DNA of 64,000 nucleotides, from contig NZ_JAQNDL010000002.1 in the NCBI RefSeq assembly GCF_028368995.1, positions 989,724 through 1,053,723 on the forward strand, given 5' to 3'. Positions 51,817 to 60,969 of this stretch are shown here, one piece after another. How positions within the stretch are numbered: the first letter of the stretch is position 1; every line of letters starts with the position of its first letter. Source of the DNA: Nannocystis bainbridge. Lineage in GTDB: Bacteria > Myxococcota_A > Polyangia > Nannocystales > Nannocystaceae. The notes under the pieces were generated by a model, which searched no databases, had not been told where the DNA came from, and worked only from the letters and a program-made list of their open reading frames with translations. Position numbers and translations under genes: made by a program.

Positions 51817-53628
51817 TCAGACTTTGATCTGGGCCGCGCGGGCGGCCGCGGCGCGGGCGGCCTCGGCGACGGTGCGGGAGAAGCTGCCCGAGCGGCGCGA
51901 CAGCGACAGCTCGTGCGGGTCGCTGTAGGGCAGGCGCACGGTGAACATGGTGCCGACGCCGAGCTGCGACTTGACCTCGATGTTGCCGCCGAGCATGTCG
52001 CAGAAGGCCTTGGAGATGGCGAGGCCGAGGCCGGTGCCGCCGAACCGCCGCGAGGTCGTGCTGTCGCCCTGCGAGAACGCCTGGAACAGCTTGCCCAGCT
52101 GTTGCTGCGTCATGCCGATGCCGGTGTCGGCGACGATGAACTGGATGGCCGGCGTGCCGTCGCGCAGCGTCTTGCTGGCGGTCAGCCGGATCTCGCCGTG
52201 GTCGGTGAACTTGACGGCGTTGCTGAGGAGGTTGAGCAGGATCTGCCGCGTCTTGGTCAGGTCGGCGTGGATGAAGCCGATGGCGGTCGGGCAGACGACG
52301 ACGACGCGGTTGTGGCCGCGATCGGCGAGCGGGCGGATGGTGCCGAGCACGGCCTCGACCATGTCGGCGACGTCGAAGGTCTCGAGGTGGACGTCCATGC
52401 GGCCGGCCTCGATCTTGGACAGGTCGAGGATGTCGGAGATGAGGCCGAGCAGGTGCTTGCCGGCGAACTGGATCTTGCGCAGCTCGTCGATCGAGCCGTC
52501 GAGGCCGCGCTCGTCGGACTCCTCCATGAGCATCTCGGCGTAGCCGATGACGGCGTTGAGCGGGGTCCGCAGCTCGTGCGACATGTTGGCGAGGAAGCGG
52601 CTCTTGGCGAGGTTGGCCTCCTCGGCCATCTGCTTGGCCTCGCGCAGCGAGCCCTCGGCGCGCTTGAGGTGGGTGATGTCGGAGGCGACGCAGACGGCCC
52701 CGATCGGCCGGCCGCGCTCGTCACGCAGGTCGGAGCGGGCGTAGAGCACGGGGATCTCGCGGCCACCAGGGGACCGATAGATGCGCTCGACGAGGCCCTG
52801 CTGCGGCTCGTGCGGCAGCGGCACCTCGGAGGCGAACTCGGGCAGGAGGATCGAGAACGGCTGGCCGAGCAATTGCTCGGGCATGGCGTCGAGCAGCTTG
52901 AGGGTGGCGCGGTTGACGGTCTGGATCCGGCCGTCGGCGTCGACGACGACCAGGGACTCGGCCATCGAGGCGAGGATGTTGTCGGCGTACCGGCGGGCGC
53001 GCTGAGCCTCGCCCAAAATCTGCTCGGCACGCACCTCGCCGGCGCGCGCGCGCCCGAGCGCGTCCTGCAAGCTGTGGACGGCGAGCGAGAGGAACACGCC
53101 GGCAGCGGCGAGGTGGAGCATGCGCGAGAGGTAGGCGCGCGGGCCATCCTCGAGCAGCGCGTCGGGCGGCAAGGCGCCGCCGACCTCGGCCAGGTAGAGG
53201 CCGACCAGCGAGGCGAGGCAGAGGCCGAGGATCGCCAGCAAGGTGCGCCGGCCGAACAACAACATGCCGACGATGACGAGGAGGATGAGGCCGCCCAGCG
53301 CCGAGCTGCGCAGACCGCCGGTGTAGGCCGCGTGCGCGACCATGGTGCTGCCGGCGAGGCCGAGCAGCGCGTAGCCGGCGAAGTAGACGTAGCCGTGGTG
53401 CAGCAGCGCGAGCAGGGCGAAGCTGAGCGCCGGGAACAGCAGGTCGAGCGGCGAGAAGGCGGCGCCGCGGGTGAACATGACGACCTGGACGACCACGCCG
53501 AGCATGCCGATCGTGGTGGCGACGACGAGCGCGAGGTGGACGATGCCGGCGACGCGCGTGCGCTCCTCGTCCGCGAACCGCGGGCCTTCGAAGAGGCGGC
53601 GCAGCCGTTGGAGCGCGGGCGTCGTCAT
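51817..53628 (-). CDS. Membrane PAS sensor histidine kinase (paralog A)
   Basis: 603 residues from ATG 53628. Six membrane helices (about 25-185), a PAS domain (about 210-320), then HisKA with His351 in LANMSHELRTPLNAVIGYAE and a full HATPase: LLNLLSNAVKFT (N box), VADTGIGM (G1) and FGGTGLGLAI (G2). No receiver domain, so it needs a separate response regulator, none of which is adjacent. About two thirds identical by eye to the gene upstream on the same strand, including the N-terminal membrane part, so they come from a tandem duplication. Confidence 0.93.
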   Translation of the reverse strand: MTTPALQRLRRLFEGPRFADEERTRVAGIVHLALVVATTIGMLGVVVQVVMFTRGAAFSPLDLLFPALSFALLALLHHGYVYFAGYALLGLAGSTMVAHAAYTGGLRSSALGGLILLVIVGMLLFGRRTLLAILGLCLASLVGLYLAEVGGALPPDALLEDGPRAYLSRMLHLAAAGVFLSLAVHSLQDALGRARAGEVRAEQILGEAQRARRYADNILASMAESLVVVDADGRIQTVNRATLKLLDAMPEQLLGQPFSILLPEFASEVPLPHEPQQGLVERIYRSPGGREIPVLYARSDLRDERGRPIGAVCVASDITHLKRAEGSLREAKQMAEEANLAKSRFLANMSHELRTPLNAVIGYAEMLMEESDERGLDGSIDELRKIQFAGKHLLGLISDILDLSKIEAGRMDVHLETFDVADMVEAVLGTIRPLADRGHNRVVVVCPTAIGFIHADLTKTRQILLNLLSNAVKFTDHGEIRLTASKTLRDGTPAIQFIVADTGIGMTQQQLGKLFQAFSQGDSTTSRRFGGTGLGLAISKAFCDMLGGNIEVKSQLGVGTMFTVRLPYSDPHELSLSRRSGSFSRTVAEAARAAAARAAQIKV

Positions 53629-53696
53629 CGGCTCAAAAATCAACCTACCAGGGCCTGGCGCGCGGTCAAGCGCACGCGCGGTCGCCGGGGCGAAAA

Positions 53697-55553
53697 TCAG
53701 CGCCGGCGTGTAGCCGCATTCTCAGGGGATGGCTGATCGAGCAGGTCGGCGTTCGCAGCGTCGAGCAGGCCGGCTCGCATCGCGGCGGCCCGCGCGGCGG
53801 CGACGACCTCGGCCGGCGCGCCGCGACGACTCGACGACAGCTCGCGCGGGTCCATGTACGGCAGACGCACGGTGAACGCCGATCCGACGCCGAGCTGGGA
53901 CTTGACCTCGATGCTGCCGCCGAGCATCTCGCAGAAGGCCCTGGAGATCGCCAGCCCCAGGCCGGTGCCGCCGAACTTGCGCGCGGTGCCGCTGTCGCCC
54001 TGGGTAAAGGCCTGGAACAGCTGCGAGAGCTGCTTTTGCGTCATGCCGATGCCGGTGTCGGCGACGATGAATTGCAGCATGCGCGGCAGTTCGAGGCCGA
54101 CGCGCGCGACGGTGAGACGCACGACTCCCTTGTCGGTGAACTTGGCCGCGTTGCTCAGCAGGTTGATGAGGATCTGCCGGGTCTTGGTCAGGTCGGCGTG
54201 GACGAAGCCGATGTCGCGCGGGCACACGACCTCGAGCTTGTTGCGCGACTTGTCGAGCTGCGGGCGCACGGTGTCGAGCACGGCCTCGACCATGTCGGCG
54301 ACGTCGAAGGTCTCGAGGTGGATGTCCATGCGACCGGCCTCGATCTTGGACAGGTCGAGGATGTCGGAGATGAGGCCGAGCAGGTGCTTGCCGGCGAACT
54401 GGATCTTGCGCAGCTCGTCGATGCCGTCGTCGAGGCCGCGCTCGTCGGCCTCTTCCATGAGCATCTCGGCGTAGCCGATGACGGCGTTGAGCGGGGTCCG
54501 CAGCTCGTGCGACATGTTGGCGAGGAAGCGGCTCTTGGCGAGGTTGGCCTCCTCGGCCAGCTCCTTGGCCTCGCGCAGCGACGCCTCGGCGCGCTTGAGG
54601 TGAGTGATGTCGGAGGCGACACAGACGGCGCCGAGCGGGGTGCCGTCGTCGTCGAAGAGATCGGAGCGGGCGAACAGCACCGGGATGTCGCGGCCGCCCG
54701 GGGTGTGATAGCTGCGCTCGACCAGAGCCGGGCCCTCGCGAGTGCCGCGGCCGCCGTTCTTGGCGGCGCGGAAGCTGGGGAGGATGGCGGTGAACGGCTT
54801 GCCGAGCAGCTTCTCGGGCGGGGCCTCGAGCAGCTGCAAGGTGGCACGATTGACGGTCTGCACGGTGCCCTGGGCGTCGAGCACGATCAGTGACTCGGCC
54901 ATCGAGGCGAGGATGTTGTCGGCGTAGCGCCGCGCGCCCTGGGCCTCGAGCAGCAGCGAGGCCGAGCGCAGCTCGCCGGAGCGGGCCCGGTCGAGCGCGT
55001 TGCGCAGGCCCTTGACGGCCATCGAGAGGAACACGCCGCCGGCGCTGAAGTGGATGAGGTGGGCGACGAAGGCCAGCTCGGGGGTGTCGGGGGTGAGCTG
55101 CGGGACGACGACGCCGGTCTGCTCGAGCACGAGGAAGCCGGTGATCGCGGCGGCGCTGAGGCCGATGAACACGAGCATCCACACCTGCCGGAACAGCAGG
55201 GTGGCGACGATGACGACCAGCATGTAGCCGCCGATGCTCGGGCTGCGCACGGCGCCATGGGTCAGCGAGCCGAAGGTGACGGCGAGCCACAGGAGGCCGA
55301 GGAAGATGGCGGCGGCGACCCGCAACCAGCCGCGATGGACGAGCACCAGCAGGCCGAAGCTGAGCAGGCCGAGGCCGGGGTAGATGATCAGCGCGGCGGC
55401 GCTGTCGACCAGGTACGCCACCTGGACGGCGCCGGCGACGACGCAGATAGCGATGCTGATGACGAGGATCGTGTGCAGGACACCGGCGACCCGGGCCAGC
55501 TCTTCGTCCGCGAACTTCGGCTTCTCAAGCAGTCTGCGCAGCAGCCTCGCCAT
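53697..55553 (-). CDS. Membrane PAS sensor histidine kinase (paralog B)
   Basis: 618 residues from ATG 55553 (MARLLRRLLEKPKFADEELA). Same plan as paralog A: six membrane helices, PAS, HisKA with His349, HATPase with ILINLLSNAAKFT, VADTGIGM and FGGTGLGLAI. Differences concentrate in the membrane sensor and in the PAS loop, which is longer here (AKNGGRGTREGP), so the two may sense different cues and share an output. The C-terminus has an extra tail (ANADLLDQPSPENAATRRR). It is 68 bases upstream of paralog A. Confidence 0.93.
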   Translation of the reverse strand: MARLLRRLLEKPKFADEELARVAGVLHTILVISIAICVVAGAVQVAYLVDSAAALIIYPGLGLLSFGLLVLVHRGWLRVAAAIFLGLLWLAVTFGSLTHGAVRSPSIGGYMLVVIVATLLFRQVWMLVFIGLSAAAITGFLVLEQTGVVVPQLTPDTPELAFVAHLIHFSAGGVFLSMAVKGLRNALDRARSGELRSASLLLEAQGARRYADNILASMAESLIVLDAQGTVQTVNRATLQLLEAPPEKLLGKPFTAILPSFRAAKNGGRGTREGPALVERSYHTPGGRDIPVLFARSDLFDDDGTPLGAVCVASDITHLKRAEASLREAKELAEEANLAKSRFLANMSHELRTPLNAVIGYAEMLMEEADERGLDDGIDELRKIQFAGKHLLGLISDILDLSKIEAGRMDIHLETFDVADMVEAVLDTVRPQLDKSRNKLEVVCPRDIGFVHADLTKTRQILINLLSNAAKFTDKGVVRLTVARVGLELPRMLQFIVADTGIGMTQKQLSQLFQAFTQGDSGTARKFGGTGLGLAISRAFCEMLGGSIEVKSQLGVGSAFTVRLPYMDPRELSSSRRGAPAEVVAAARAAAMRAGLLDAANADLLDQPSPENAATRRR

Positions 55554-55681
55554 GTCTCTGCGACGCGCGACCCCCTCGTCATCCACGCTACGAGCGGCGC
55601 CGCAGGGCTGTCAAGGACGGCGCCTGCGGGCGTCCGGGCCCGCGGGTCCGGCGCTCGCCGGGGCGCCGAGCGCGTGGCGGA

Positions 55682-55723
55682 GCTGTCCCGAGAACCAGGT
55701 TCTTGCGGGCATGTGGGTCGGCG
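55682..55723. repeat. Three 14-bp units between FadL gene and kinase B
   Basis: Units gagctgtcccgaga, accaggttcttgcg and ggcatgtgggtcgg begin near 55679 and stop just before the 3' end of the porin gene. They may serve as its terminator. Nothing else is seen in 55554-55731. Confidence 0.7.
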
Positions 55724-55731
55724 CCGTCGGC

Positions 55732-57177
55732 TCAGAAGCGCGCCCGCAGGTGGCCGGCGATGGCGGCGATGAACAGGCGGTAGGTGCCGTTGCCGAGGTC
55801 GTAGTCGGACCCCCGCACCTCGCGCGGCGCGATCCCCTGGAAGCGGGCGTCGGCGAGGAGCGAGATCCGCGGGCTCACGTCGAGCACGCCGCCGAGAGCG
55901 CCGATGATGCGCTGGCCGTCGGGCGAGGCGGTGTCGATCGTCTTGTTCGGCGCGGCCGGCGACTGATAGCCGAGCGTGGCGCTGAGAAGCAGGCGCTCGG
56001 TGGCCCGGAAGCGGCCGCTGGCCTCGACCCAGATCGAGTCCTTCCACATGCGCGGCAGGTTGACCGCGAGCGTGTCGCCGATGCCGAGCTCCGGCTGGGC
56101 GAGGTCGGGCGAGGTCGCGGTGACGCGGAAGGCGTCGAGCTCGGAGTAGCGGACGTACTGCACGAAGCCGTCGACGCGCCAGCGCTCGCCGATGTCGTAG
56201 CCGACCCCGAGGGTGATCCGCTTGGGCAGGGTGTACTCGAGGGTGGCGTCGCCGCGGACCAGCGGCTTGAACTGCAGGCCCTGGGCGGCCAGGTCCTGGG
56301 TGAAGAACGGGTCGTTGAGGTCGACCGCGAACTTGCCGCGGTAGCGCATCGCCGTGCTGTGGAAGTAGGTGAGGGCGATGTTGAGGCGCTTGGTCGGGTT
56401 GACGGTGACGCCGACGTTGAAGGTGACGCCGTGGGCGATCGCCCGCTTGAGCGAGAAGGGCCGCGACAGCACGTCGAGCTCGCGCACCTCGGTCGGCGCG
56501 GCGGGGCCGAACGAGTTCTTCTGGCCGAGCGTGTTGAGGCCGTCGGCGAACTCCTGCACGCCGGCGAAGTCCTGCATCTTGCTCAGCTCGGCGAACCCGA
56601 GCACGTAGGCGACGCCGGCCCCGAGCGCGACGTAGTCGTTGATCCGCACGCCGGCGCCGAGGTGGATCTGCGAGGTGGCGATGAACGCCTGCTGGGCCTG
56701 CCACCGCTGGTCGCCGGTCTTGGGGAACTTCAGCGCGGCGGCGAACGGGACGTAGATGCCGAGGCCGAGGGTCAGCCGATCCTTGACCACCGGGTAGGCG
56801 AGGAAGAAGTTGCCGCTCGGCGCGATCGGGTTGGCCTTGACCTGACCGCTCGGGCCGGTCTTCATGCCGTCGATGTACGACGGGTCGATCGGCGCGTTGA
56901 ACTGCAGGGTGTCGGGCGTCTGATAGGCGCCGGTGCGCTCGCGGTCGTAGCGGATGTCGCCGACGATGAGGCCCACGCCCGCAAGCACCTCGCCCTTCTT
57001 GAGGTAGCCGAGGTTGGCCGGGTTCCAGTAGACCGCCGCGGCGTCGCGCGCGGTCGGGTGCGACTGCCCGCTGGTGACGATCGGCGCGTCGAGGCCGGAC
57101 GCGCGGGCGCTCCCGGGCACGGCGAGGGCGAACAGGGCGCAGGCGGGGACGAGGGCGCGGAGGGAGAGGAGACGCAT
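55732..57177 (-). CDS. OmpP1/FadL/TodX-type outer membrane protein
   Basis: 481 residues from ATG 57177. Signal peptide cut near SARA-SGL. GLDAPIVTSGQSHPTARDAA with AVYWNPANLGYLKKGEVLAG is the classic FadL N-terminal hatch with the NPA motif. A 14-strand barrel with alternating hydrophobic residues follows, ending LRARF (terminal Phe). FadL-type channels take up hydrophobic molecules such as long-chain fatty acids by lateral diffusion; the substrate here is not known. A repeat array lies just upstream. Confidence 0.9.
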   Translation of the reverse strand: MRLLSLRALVPACALFALAVPGSARASGLDAPIVTSGQSHPTARDAAAVYWNPANLGYLKKGEVLAGVGLIVGDIRYDRERTGAYQTPDTLQFNAPIDPSYIDGMKTGPSGQVKANPIAPSGNFFLAYPVVKDRLTLGLGIYVPFAAALKFPKTGDQRWQAQQAFIATSQIHLGAGVRINDYVALGAGVAYVLGFAELSKMQDFAGVQEFADGLNTLGQKNSFGPAAPTEVRELDVLSRPFSLKRAIAHGVTFNVGVTVNPTKRLNIALTYFHSTAMRYRGKFAVDLNDPFFTQDLAAQGLQFKPLVRGDATLEYTLPKRITLGVGYDIGERWRVDGFVQYVRYSELDAFRVTATSPDLAQPELGIGDTLAVNLPRMWKDSIWVEASGRFRATERLLLSATLGYQSPAAPNKTIDTASPDGQRIIGALGGVLDVSPRISLLADARFQGIAPREVRGSDYDLGNGTYRLFIAAIAGHLRARF

Positions 57178-57192
57178 GGCGGGTGGCTGGGG

Positions 57193-57290
57193 GGCAGGTG
57201 CAGAGGACAGGTGCGAAAGAGCAGGAACTCTAGGCAAGGTCCGAAGGGGCAGGTCCGAAGGGGCAGGTCCGAAAGCGCAGGTGCGGTCAG
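57193..57290 (-). repeat. Seven 14-bp units upstream of the FadL-type gene
   Basis: Seven contiguous 14-base units: ggcaggtgcagagg, acaggtgcgaaaga, gcaggaactctagg, caaggtccgaaggg, gcaggtccgaaggg, gcaggtccgaaagc and gcaggtgcggtcag. All have the CAGGT form, so unlike arrays elsewhere neighbouring units cannot pair well. The array fills the space between two genes of the same strand, where a promoter or leader of the porin gene should lie. Confidence 0.9.
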
Positions 57291-57314
57291 GCTACGCGTG
57301 GGGCGGCGAGGGCG

Positions 57315-59066
57315 TCAACGGGTGCGGGTGACCTCGAGGGCGAGGTTGTTGGCGCTCGGCTTGTCGAGGACGGCGATCTTGTAGCGGCGGCGGTCGTCGT
57401 CCTCGAGGTAGAGCACGTCGCCGGGGGCGACGCGGACCTTCTCGTGGCTGGTGTCGCCGTCGATGTCGGCCTTCGACGAGCGCTTGTCGGTCAGCTCGGG
57501 GTCGGCGAAGAAGCCGGGCCGCTCGTACTCGTAGGGCCGCGCGGGCAGGCCGTCGGCGTCCTTGCGCAGGTCGTCGGCGGTGACGAAGAACAGGTAGTCG
57601 CCGCTGTCGCCGGCCGACGGCTTGAAGTAGTAGAAGTCGGCGTCGCCGTCGGCGTTGTCGTTGAGCTGCTCGGTGATGCCGATCAGGGCCTCGGGGTTGC
57701 GCTCGAGGTTGACCTTGATCTGCTTGACGATGGCCGCCTGGTCGAGCGGGATGACGATGTCGCGCAGGGTGAACTCGACGTCGGCGTCGCCCTCGGCCAG
57801 GCCGCCGTCGTGCAGGCGGACCTGGGCGACCTCGCTGAGCATGTCCCAGAGGTAGGCCGGCGGCGGCGGGTTGCCGACGTCGGTGAAGGTCGTCATCTCG
57901 GTCCAGCCGGTGTCGTCGACGCACGCCTCGAAGGCGACGACGTCGGTGGCGAGCTTGTACTGGTCGCAGTGCGGGCCGATGCCCTCGACGGTGCGCCGGC
58001 GGGCCATCTCGGCGATCAGGCGCTCGAACAGCCACGGCGGCAGGCCCCACGCCGGCGAGTTGCCGGTCGGCAGCGGCTCGCGGGCGTCGCCGCCGGGGAC
58101 GAAGGCGTCGTCCTCGAGCACGCGCACGGTCATCTCGGAGATCGTGAGGTTCTTCGACAGGCCCTCGACGCGGATCCAGTCAGGATTGGAGAAGTCGAAG
58201 ACGTCGCGGATCTGGCTGGCGGTGCTGTTGACGCTGGCGACGTAGCTGGTGGTGAGGTCGACGCCCTTGTACGGCAGCGCGTTGAGGTTGACGCGCACGT
58301 ACATGGTGAAGGCGTCCTCGGTGATGCCGCTGGCGGCGAGCACGAAGCCGGGGTGGACGAGCGCGTTGGGATCGTCGGGGTCGAGCGAGGCCGGGCCGAA
58401 CCGCTCGGGCAAGCTCTCGAAGGCGTAGACGATGTCGCCGAGGGTGATCGGGAGGGAGCGCGCGGCGATCGGCCACAGGCCGTCGGGGTGGTCGGCGTCG
58501 ACGGCCCCCTGGCGCGACTGGGCGGCCGGGTGCGAGCCGAGCAGCTCGTCGAGGAAGGTCTCGGAGACGACCTTGGGCGGGATGGCGTCGTCGGTCACGC
58601 CGATCTGCATGAGCGCGGCCAGGGCCCGCGCCGGCGGCACGCCGACCGAGGCCGAGAGGGCGATCAGCTCCTCGAGCTGGGTGCCCTCGAGGTCGACGTT
58701 GTCGGGGTTCATGTTGAGCAGGCGGCGCAGGTTCTGGGCCGCGGGCGCGAGGGCGTCGGCCTCGGCCGGCGGCAGCGCGCGCAGCTCGTCGAGCACGACG
58801 GTGACCGACTCGGTGAGATCGAAGTCGAGCAGCCACAGGTCGTCGAGGACCTTGCGGGGCAGCTTGCGCATCTGCTCGAGGTTGACGGCCTGCTCGAAGT
58901 CGTCGACCTCGAAACGGAGCGAGCGCAGGACGACCCGCTTGGGCTGGCCGATCGCGGCCTCGATCGGGTCCTCGGCCGCGGGGACGGCGACTTCGTCGAT
59001 GCAGCCGACAGGCCCGAGCAGGGCGGTGACGACGGACGTGGCGAGGGCGAGGCGGCGCGTGGGCAT
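57315..59066 (-). CDS. Lipoprotein of a three-member paralogous family (member 1)
   Basis: 583 residues. The signal ends LGPVGC. No enzyme motif is recognised. Shared with the two genes upstream: an early acidic segment; a middle with NLNALPYKGVDLTTSYVASV and WLFERLIAEMARR; AYLWDMLSEVAQVRLHDGGL followed by AEGDADVEFTL; and a C-terminal beta-rich domain with YLFFVTADD, YEYERPGFFADPELTDK and DTSHEKVRVAPGDVLYLEDD. Cysteines are few. It is probably an outer-membrane or periplasmic lipoprotein of unknown role. The array of gene copies suggests recent local expansion. Confidence 0.85.
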   Translation of the reverse strand: MPTRRLALATSVVTALLGPVGCIDEVAVPAAEDPIEAAIGQPKRVVLRSLRFEVDDFEQAVNLEQMRKLPRKVLDDLWLLDFDLTESVTVVLDELRALPPAEADALAPAAQNLRRLLNMNPDNVDLEGTQLEELIALSASVGVPPARALAALMQIGVTDDAIPPKVVSETFLDELLGSHPAAQSRQGAVDADHPDGLWPIAARSLPITLGDIVYAFESLPERFGPASLDPDDPNALVHPGFVLAASGITEDAFTMYVRVNLNALPYKGVDLTTSYVASVNSTASQIRDVFDFSNPDWIRVEGLSKNLTISEMTVRVLEDDAFVPGGDAREPLPTGNSPAWGLPPWLFERLIAEMARRRTVEGIGPHCDQYKLATDVVAFEACVDDTGWTEMTTFTDVGNPPPPAYLWDMLSEVAQVRLHDGGLAEGDADVEFTLRDIVIPLDQAAIVKQIKVNLERNPEALIGITEQLNDNADGDADFYYFKPSAGDSGDYLFFVTADDLRKDADGLPARPYEYERPGFFADPELTDKRSSKADIDGDTSHEKVRVAPGDVLYLEDDDRRRYKIAVLDKPSANNLALEVTRTR

Positions 59067-59092
59067 GGCGAGGCTGGCCTTCGGGACAGGTA

Positions 59093-60916
59093 TCAGCGCG
59101 AGCGCTTGACGGTGAGGGCGACGCTGTGAGGGGCGGGCTTGTCCTCGACGACCAGCTTGAACAGGCGGTTCTGATCGTCGAGCAGGTAGAGGACGTCGCC
59201 GGCGGCGATCTTGACCTTCTCGTGGCTGGTGTCGCCGTCGATCGCGACCACCTCGGAGGCCTTGTCGGTCAGCTTGGCGTCGCGGAAAAAGCCGGGCTTC
59301 TTGTAGGCGTAGGGGCGCACGGCCTCGCCGTCGTCGTCGTTCTCGATGTCGGCGGGGGTGACGAAGTACAGCCAGTCGCCCTGCAGCTCGGGCGGGTTGT
59401 CGCCCTTCGGGACGTAGTAGAAGAAGTCGGCCCGGCCCTCGGTGTTGTCGTTGAGCAGCTCGGCGATGGCGCTCAGCGCGGCCGGATTCTTCTGGATGTT
59501 GGTCTTGATCTGCGCGACGAGCTGCTCGACGGTGGTGCCGACCGGGACCTGCTTGAGCGTGAAGCTGATGTCGGCGTCGCCCTCGGCGAGGCCGCCGTCG
59601 TGGAGGCGGACCTGGGCGACCTCGAGCAGGATGTCCCAGAAGTACGAGGGCGGCGGCGGCGGCGAGTCGAGCAGGACGCTGTCGTCGATGGCGATCGAGG
59701 TCCAGTGCTCGGGGGCGGCGGCGTCAGGGTCGAAGGCGCCGTCTTCGAAGGCGCCCTGACCGATGCACGCCTGCACGGCGATGAACGGCGGGTCGACCTG
59801 ACCCTTGGGGCCGTACTCGCTGCAGTGGGTGGGAATTTCGGCGGCGCGGGCGACCGCGACCTCGGCGATCAGGCGCTCGAACAACCACCGCGGCTTCTGC
59901 CACACCTTCGAGTCGCCGAGCGGGGCCGGCTCCTGGTTGGTGCCGCTGACGATGAACTCCCTGTCCTCGTCGATGGTCATGGTCATCTCCTCGACGACCA
60001 GGGCCGGCACGAGGCCCTCGATGCTCATCCAGTCGTCGCGGGTGAAGTCGAACGCGCTCAAGATCTGGCTCTTGGTGCTGTTGACGTTGGCGACTGTCCC
60101 ATCGGTCAGGTCGAGGCCCTTGTACGGGAGGGCGTTGAGGTCGACCTTGACGACCATCTTGAAGTCAGGGGTGGTGGCCTTGAACTTGAAAGCGCCGCCG
60201 ATGAAGCCGGGGTGATCGGGGTCGTCGGGGTCGGCGGCCTCGGTCGGGCCGAACCGCACCGGCATCTCGGCGAAGTCGGTGACGACGTCCCACAGGCTGA
60301 CCGGCAGGCTGCCGGGGCTGACGGGGTACTTGCCGTCGGGGTGGGCGGCGTCGACCGGGCCGGGGCGAAACTGGGCGTTCGGGTGGCTGCTGACGACGTT
60401 GTCGATGACGGCGCGGGTGGTCAGGTCGACGGTGATGATCGGCTCGTTGGGGTCGACGGCGATCAGGTCGGCGAGGATGGTGGCCGCGCCGAGGCCGACG
60501 GCTTCGCCGACGCCGATGAGCGGCGCCAGCGAGGTGCCGTCGAGGCTGGTCGACTTGGCCGTCATGTTGAGCAGCTTCCACATGTTCTGGGCGCTGCGCT
60601 GGAGCTGCGGGACCTCGGCCTCGGGGGTGGCGATCAGGGTCAGCAGGGCGTTGCGGATCAGCGGCTCGAGATCCATGTCGATGAGCCACGTCTCGCGCAG
60701 GATCTTCTCGGGGAACCGCTCCTTGATGTCCGCGAGCGACAGCTCCTGCACGAAGCCCTTGGCGTCGAGGCGGAGGAACCGCAGCTCGACCCGGCGCTCG
60801 TCGCCGAGCTCGACCTCGACCACGTCCTGCGGGTCGGCCAGGGTGACCTCCTCGACGCAGGCGGGGGCGAGCAGGGCGGCGAGGGCGAGGGTGATGGAGG
60901 AGGTATTTCGGGACAT
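59093..60916 (-). CDS. Lipoprotein of the paralogous family (member 2)
   Basis: 607 residues from ATG 60916. The signal ends LLAPAC. Closest to member 1: NALPYKGLDLTDGTVANVNS, WLFERLIAEVAVARAAE, YFWDILLEVAQVRLHDGGLA, WLYFVTPADIEND and YAYKKPGFFRDAKLTDKASE. The start codon lies inside a 14-bp repeat unit (the ATGTCC of the motif encodes Met-Ser), and another pair at about 60101 encodes LTDGTV. It starts 26 bases upstream of member 1. Function unknown. Confidence 0.85.
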   Translation of the reverse strand: MSRNTSSITLALAALLAPACVEEVTLADPQDVVEVELGDERRVELRFLRLDAKGFVQELSLADIKERFPEKILRETWLIDMDLEPLIRNALLTLIATPEAEVPQLQRSAQNMWKLLNMTAKSTSLDGTSLAPLIGVGEAVGLGAATILADLIAVDPNEPIITVDLTTRAVIDNVVSSHPNAQFRPGPVDAAHPDGKYPVSPGSLPVSLWDVVTDFAEMPVRFGPTEAADPDDPDHPGFIGGAFKFKATTPDFKMVVKVDLNALPYKGLDLTDGTVANVNSTKSQILSAFDFTRDDWMSIEGLVPALVVEEMTMTIDEDREFIVSGTNQEPAPLGDSKVWQKPRWLFERLIAEVAVARAAEIPTHCSEYGPKGQVDPPFIAVQACIGQGAFEDGAFDPDAAAPEHWTSIAIDDSVLLDSPPPPPSYFWDILLEVAQVRLHDGGLAEGDADISFTLKQVPVGTTVEQLVAQIKTNIQKNPAALSAIAELLNDNTEGRADFFYYVPKGDNPPELQGDWLYFVTPADIENDDDGEAVRPYAYKKPGFFRDAKLTDKASEVVAIDGDTSHEKVKIAAGDVLYLLDDQNRLFKLVVEDKPAPHSVALTVKRSR

Positions 60917-60952
60917 GGCGAAAAGGACAGGAAAGAAGGGACAGGAGGCGGT
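60911..60952 (-). repeat. Three 14-bp units covering the member 2 start
   Basis: On the plus strand ggacatggcgaaaa, ggacaggaaagaag and ggacaggaggcggt. The first contains the complement of the ATG start codon. Read on the minus strand the second gives CTTTCCTGTCC where a ribosome site would be expected; no purine-rich site is seen. Confidence 0.85.
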
Positions 60953-60969
60953 GGGGGCCGGCCTGCTGC

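Noticed and set aside
52560..52590. GACATGTTGG in both histidine kinases as repeat units
   Set aside because: These codons encode the conserved ANMSHE motif and have no neighbouring unit.
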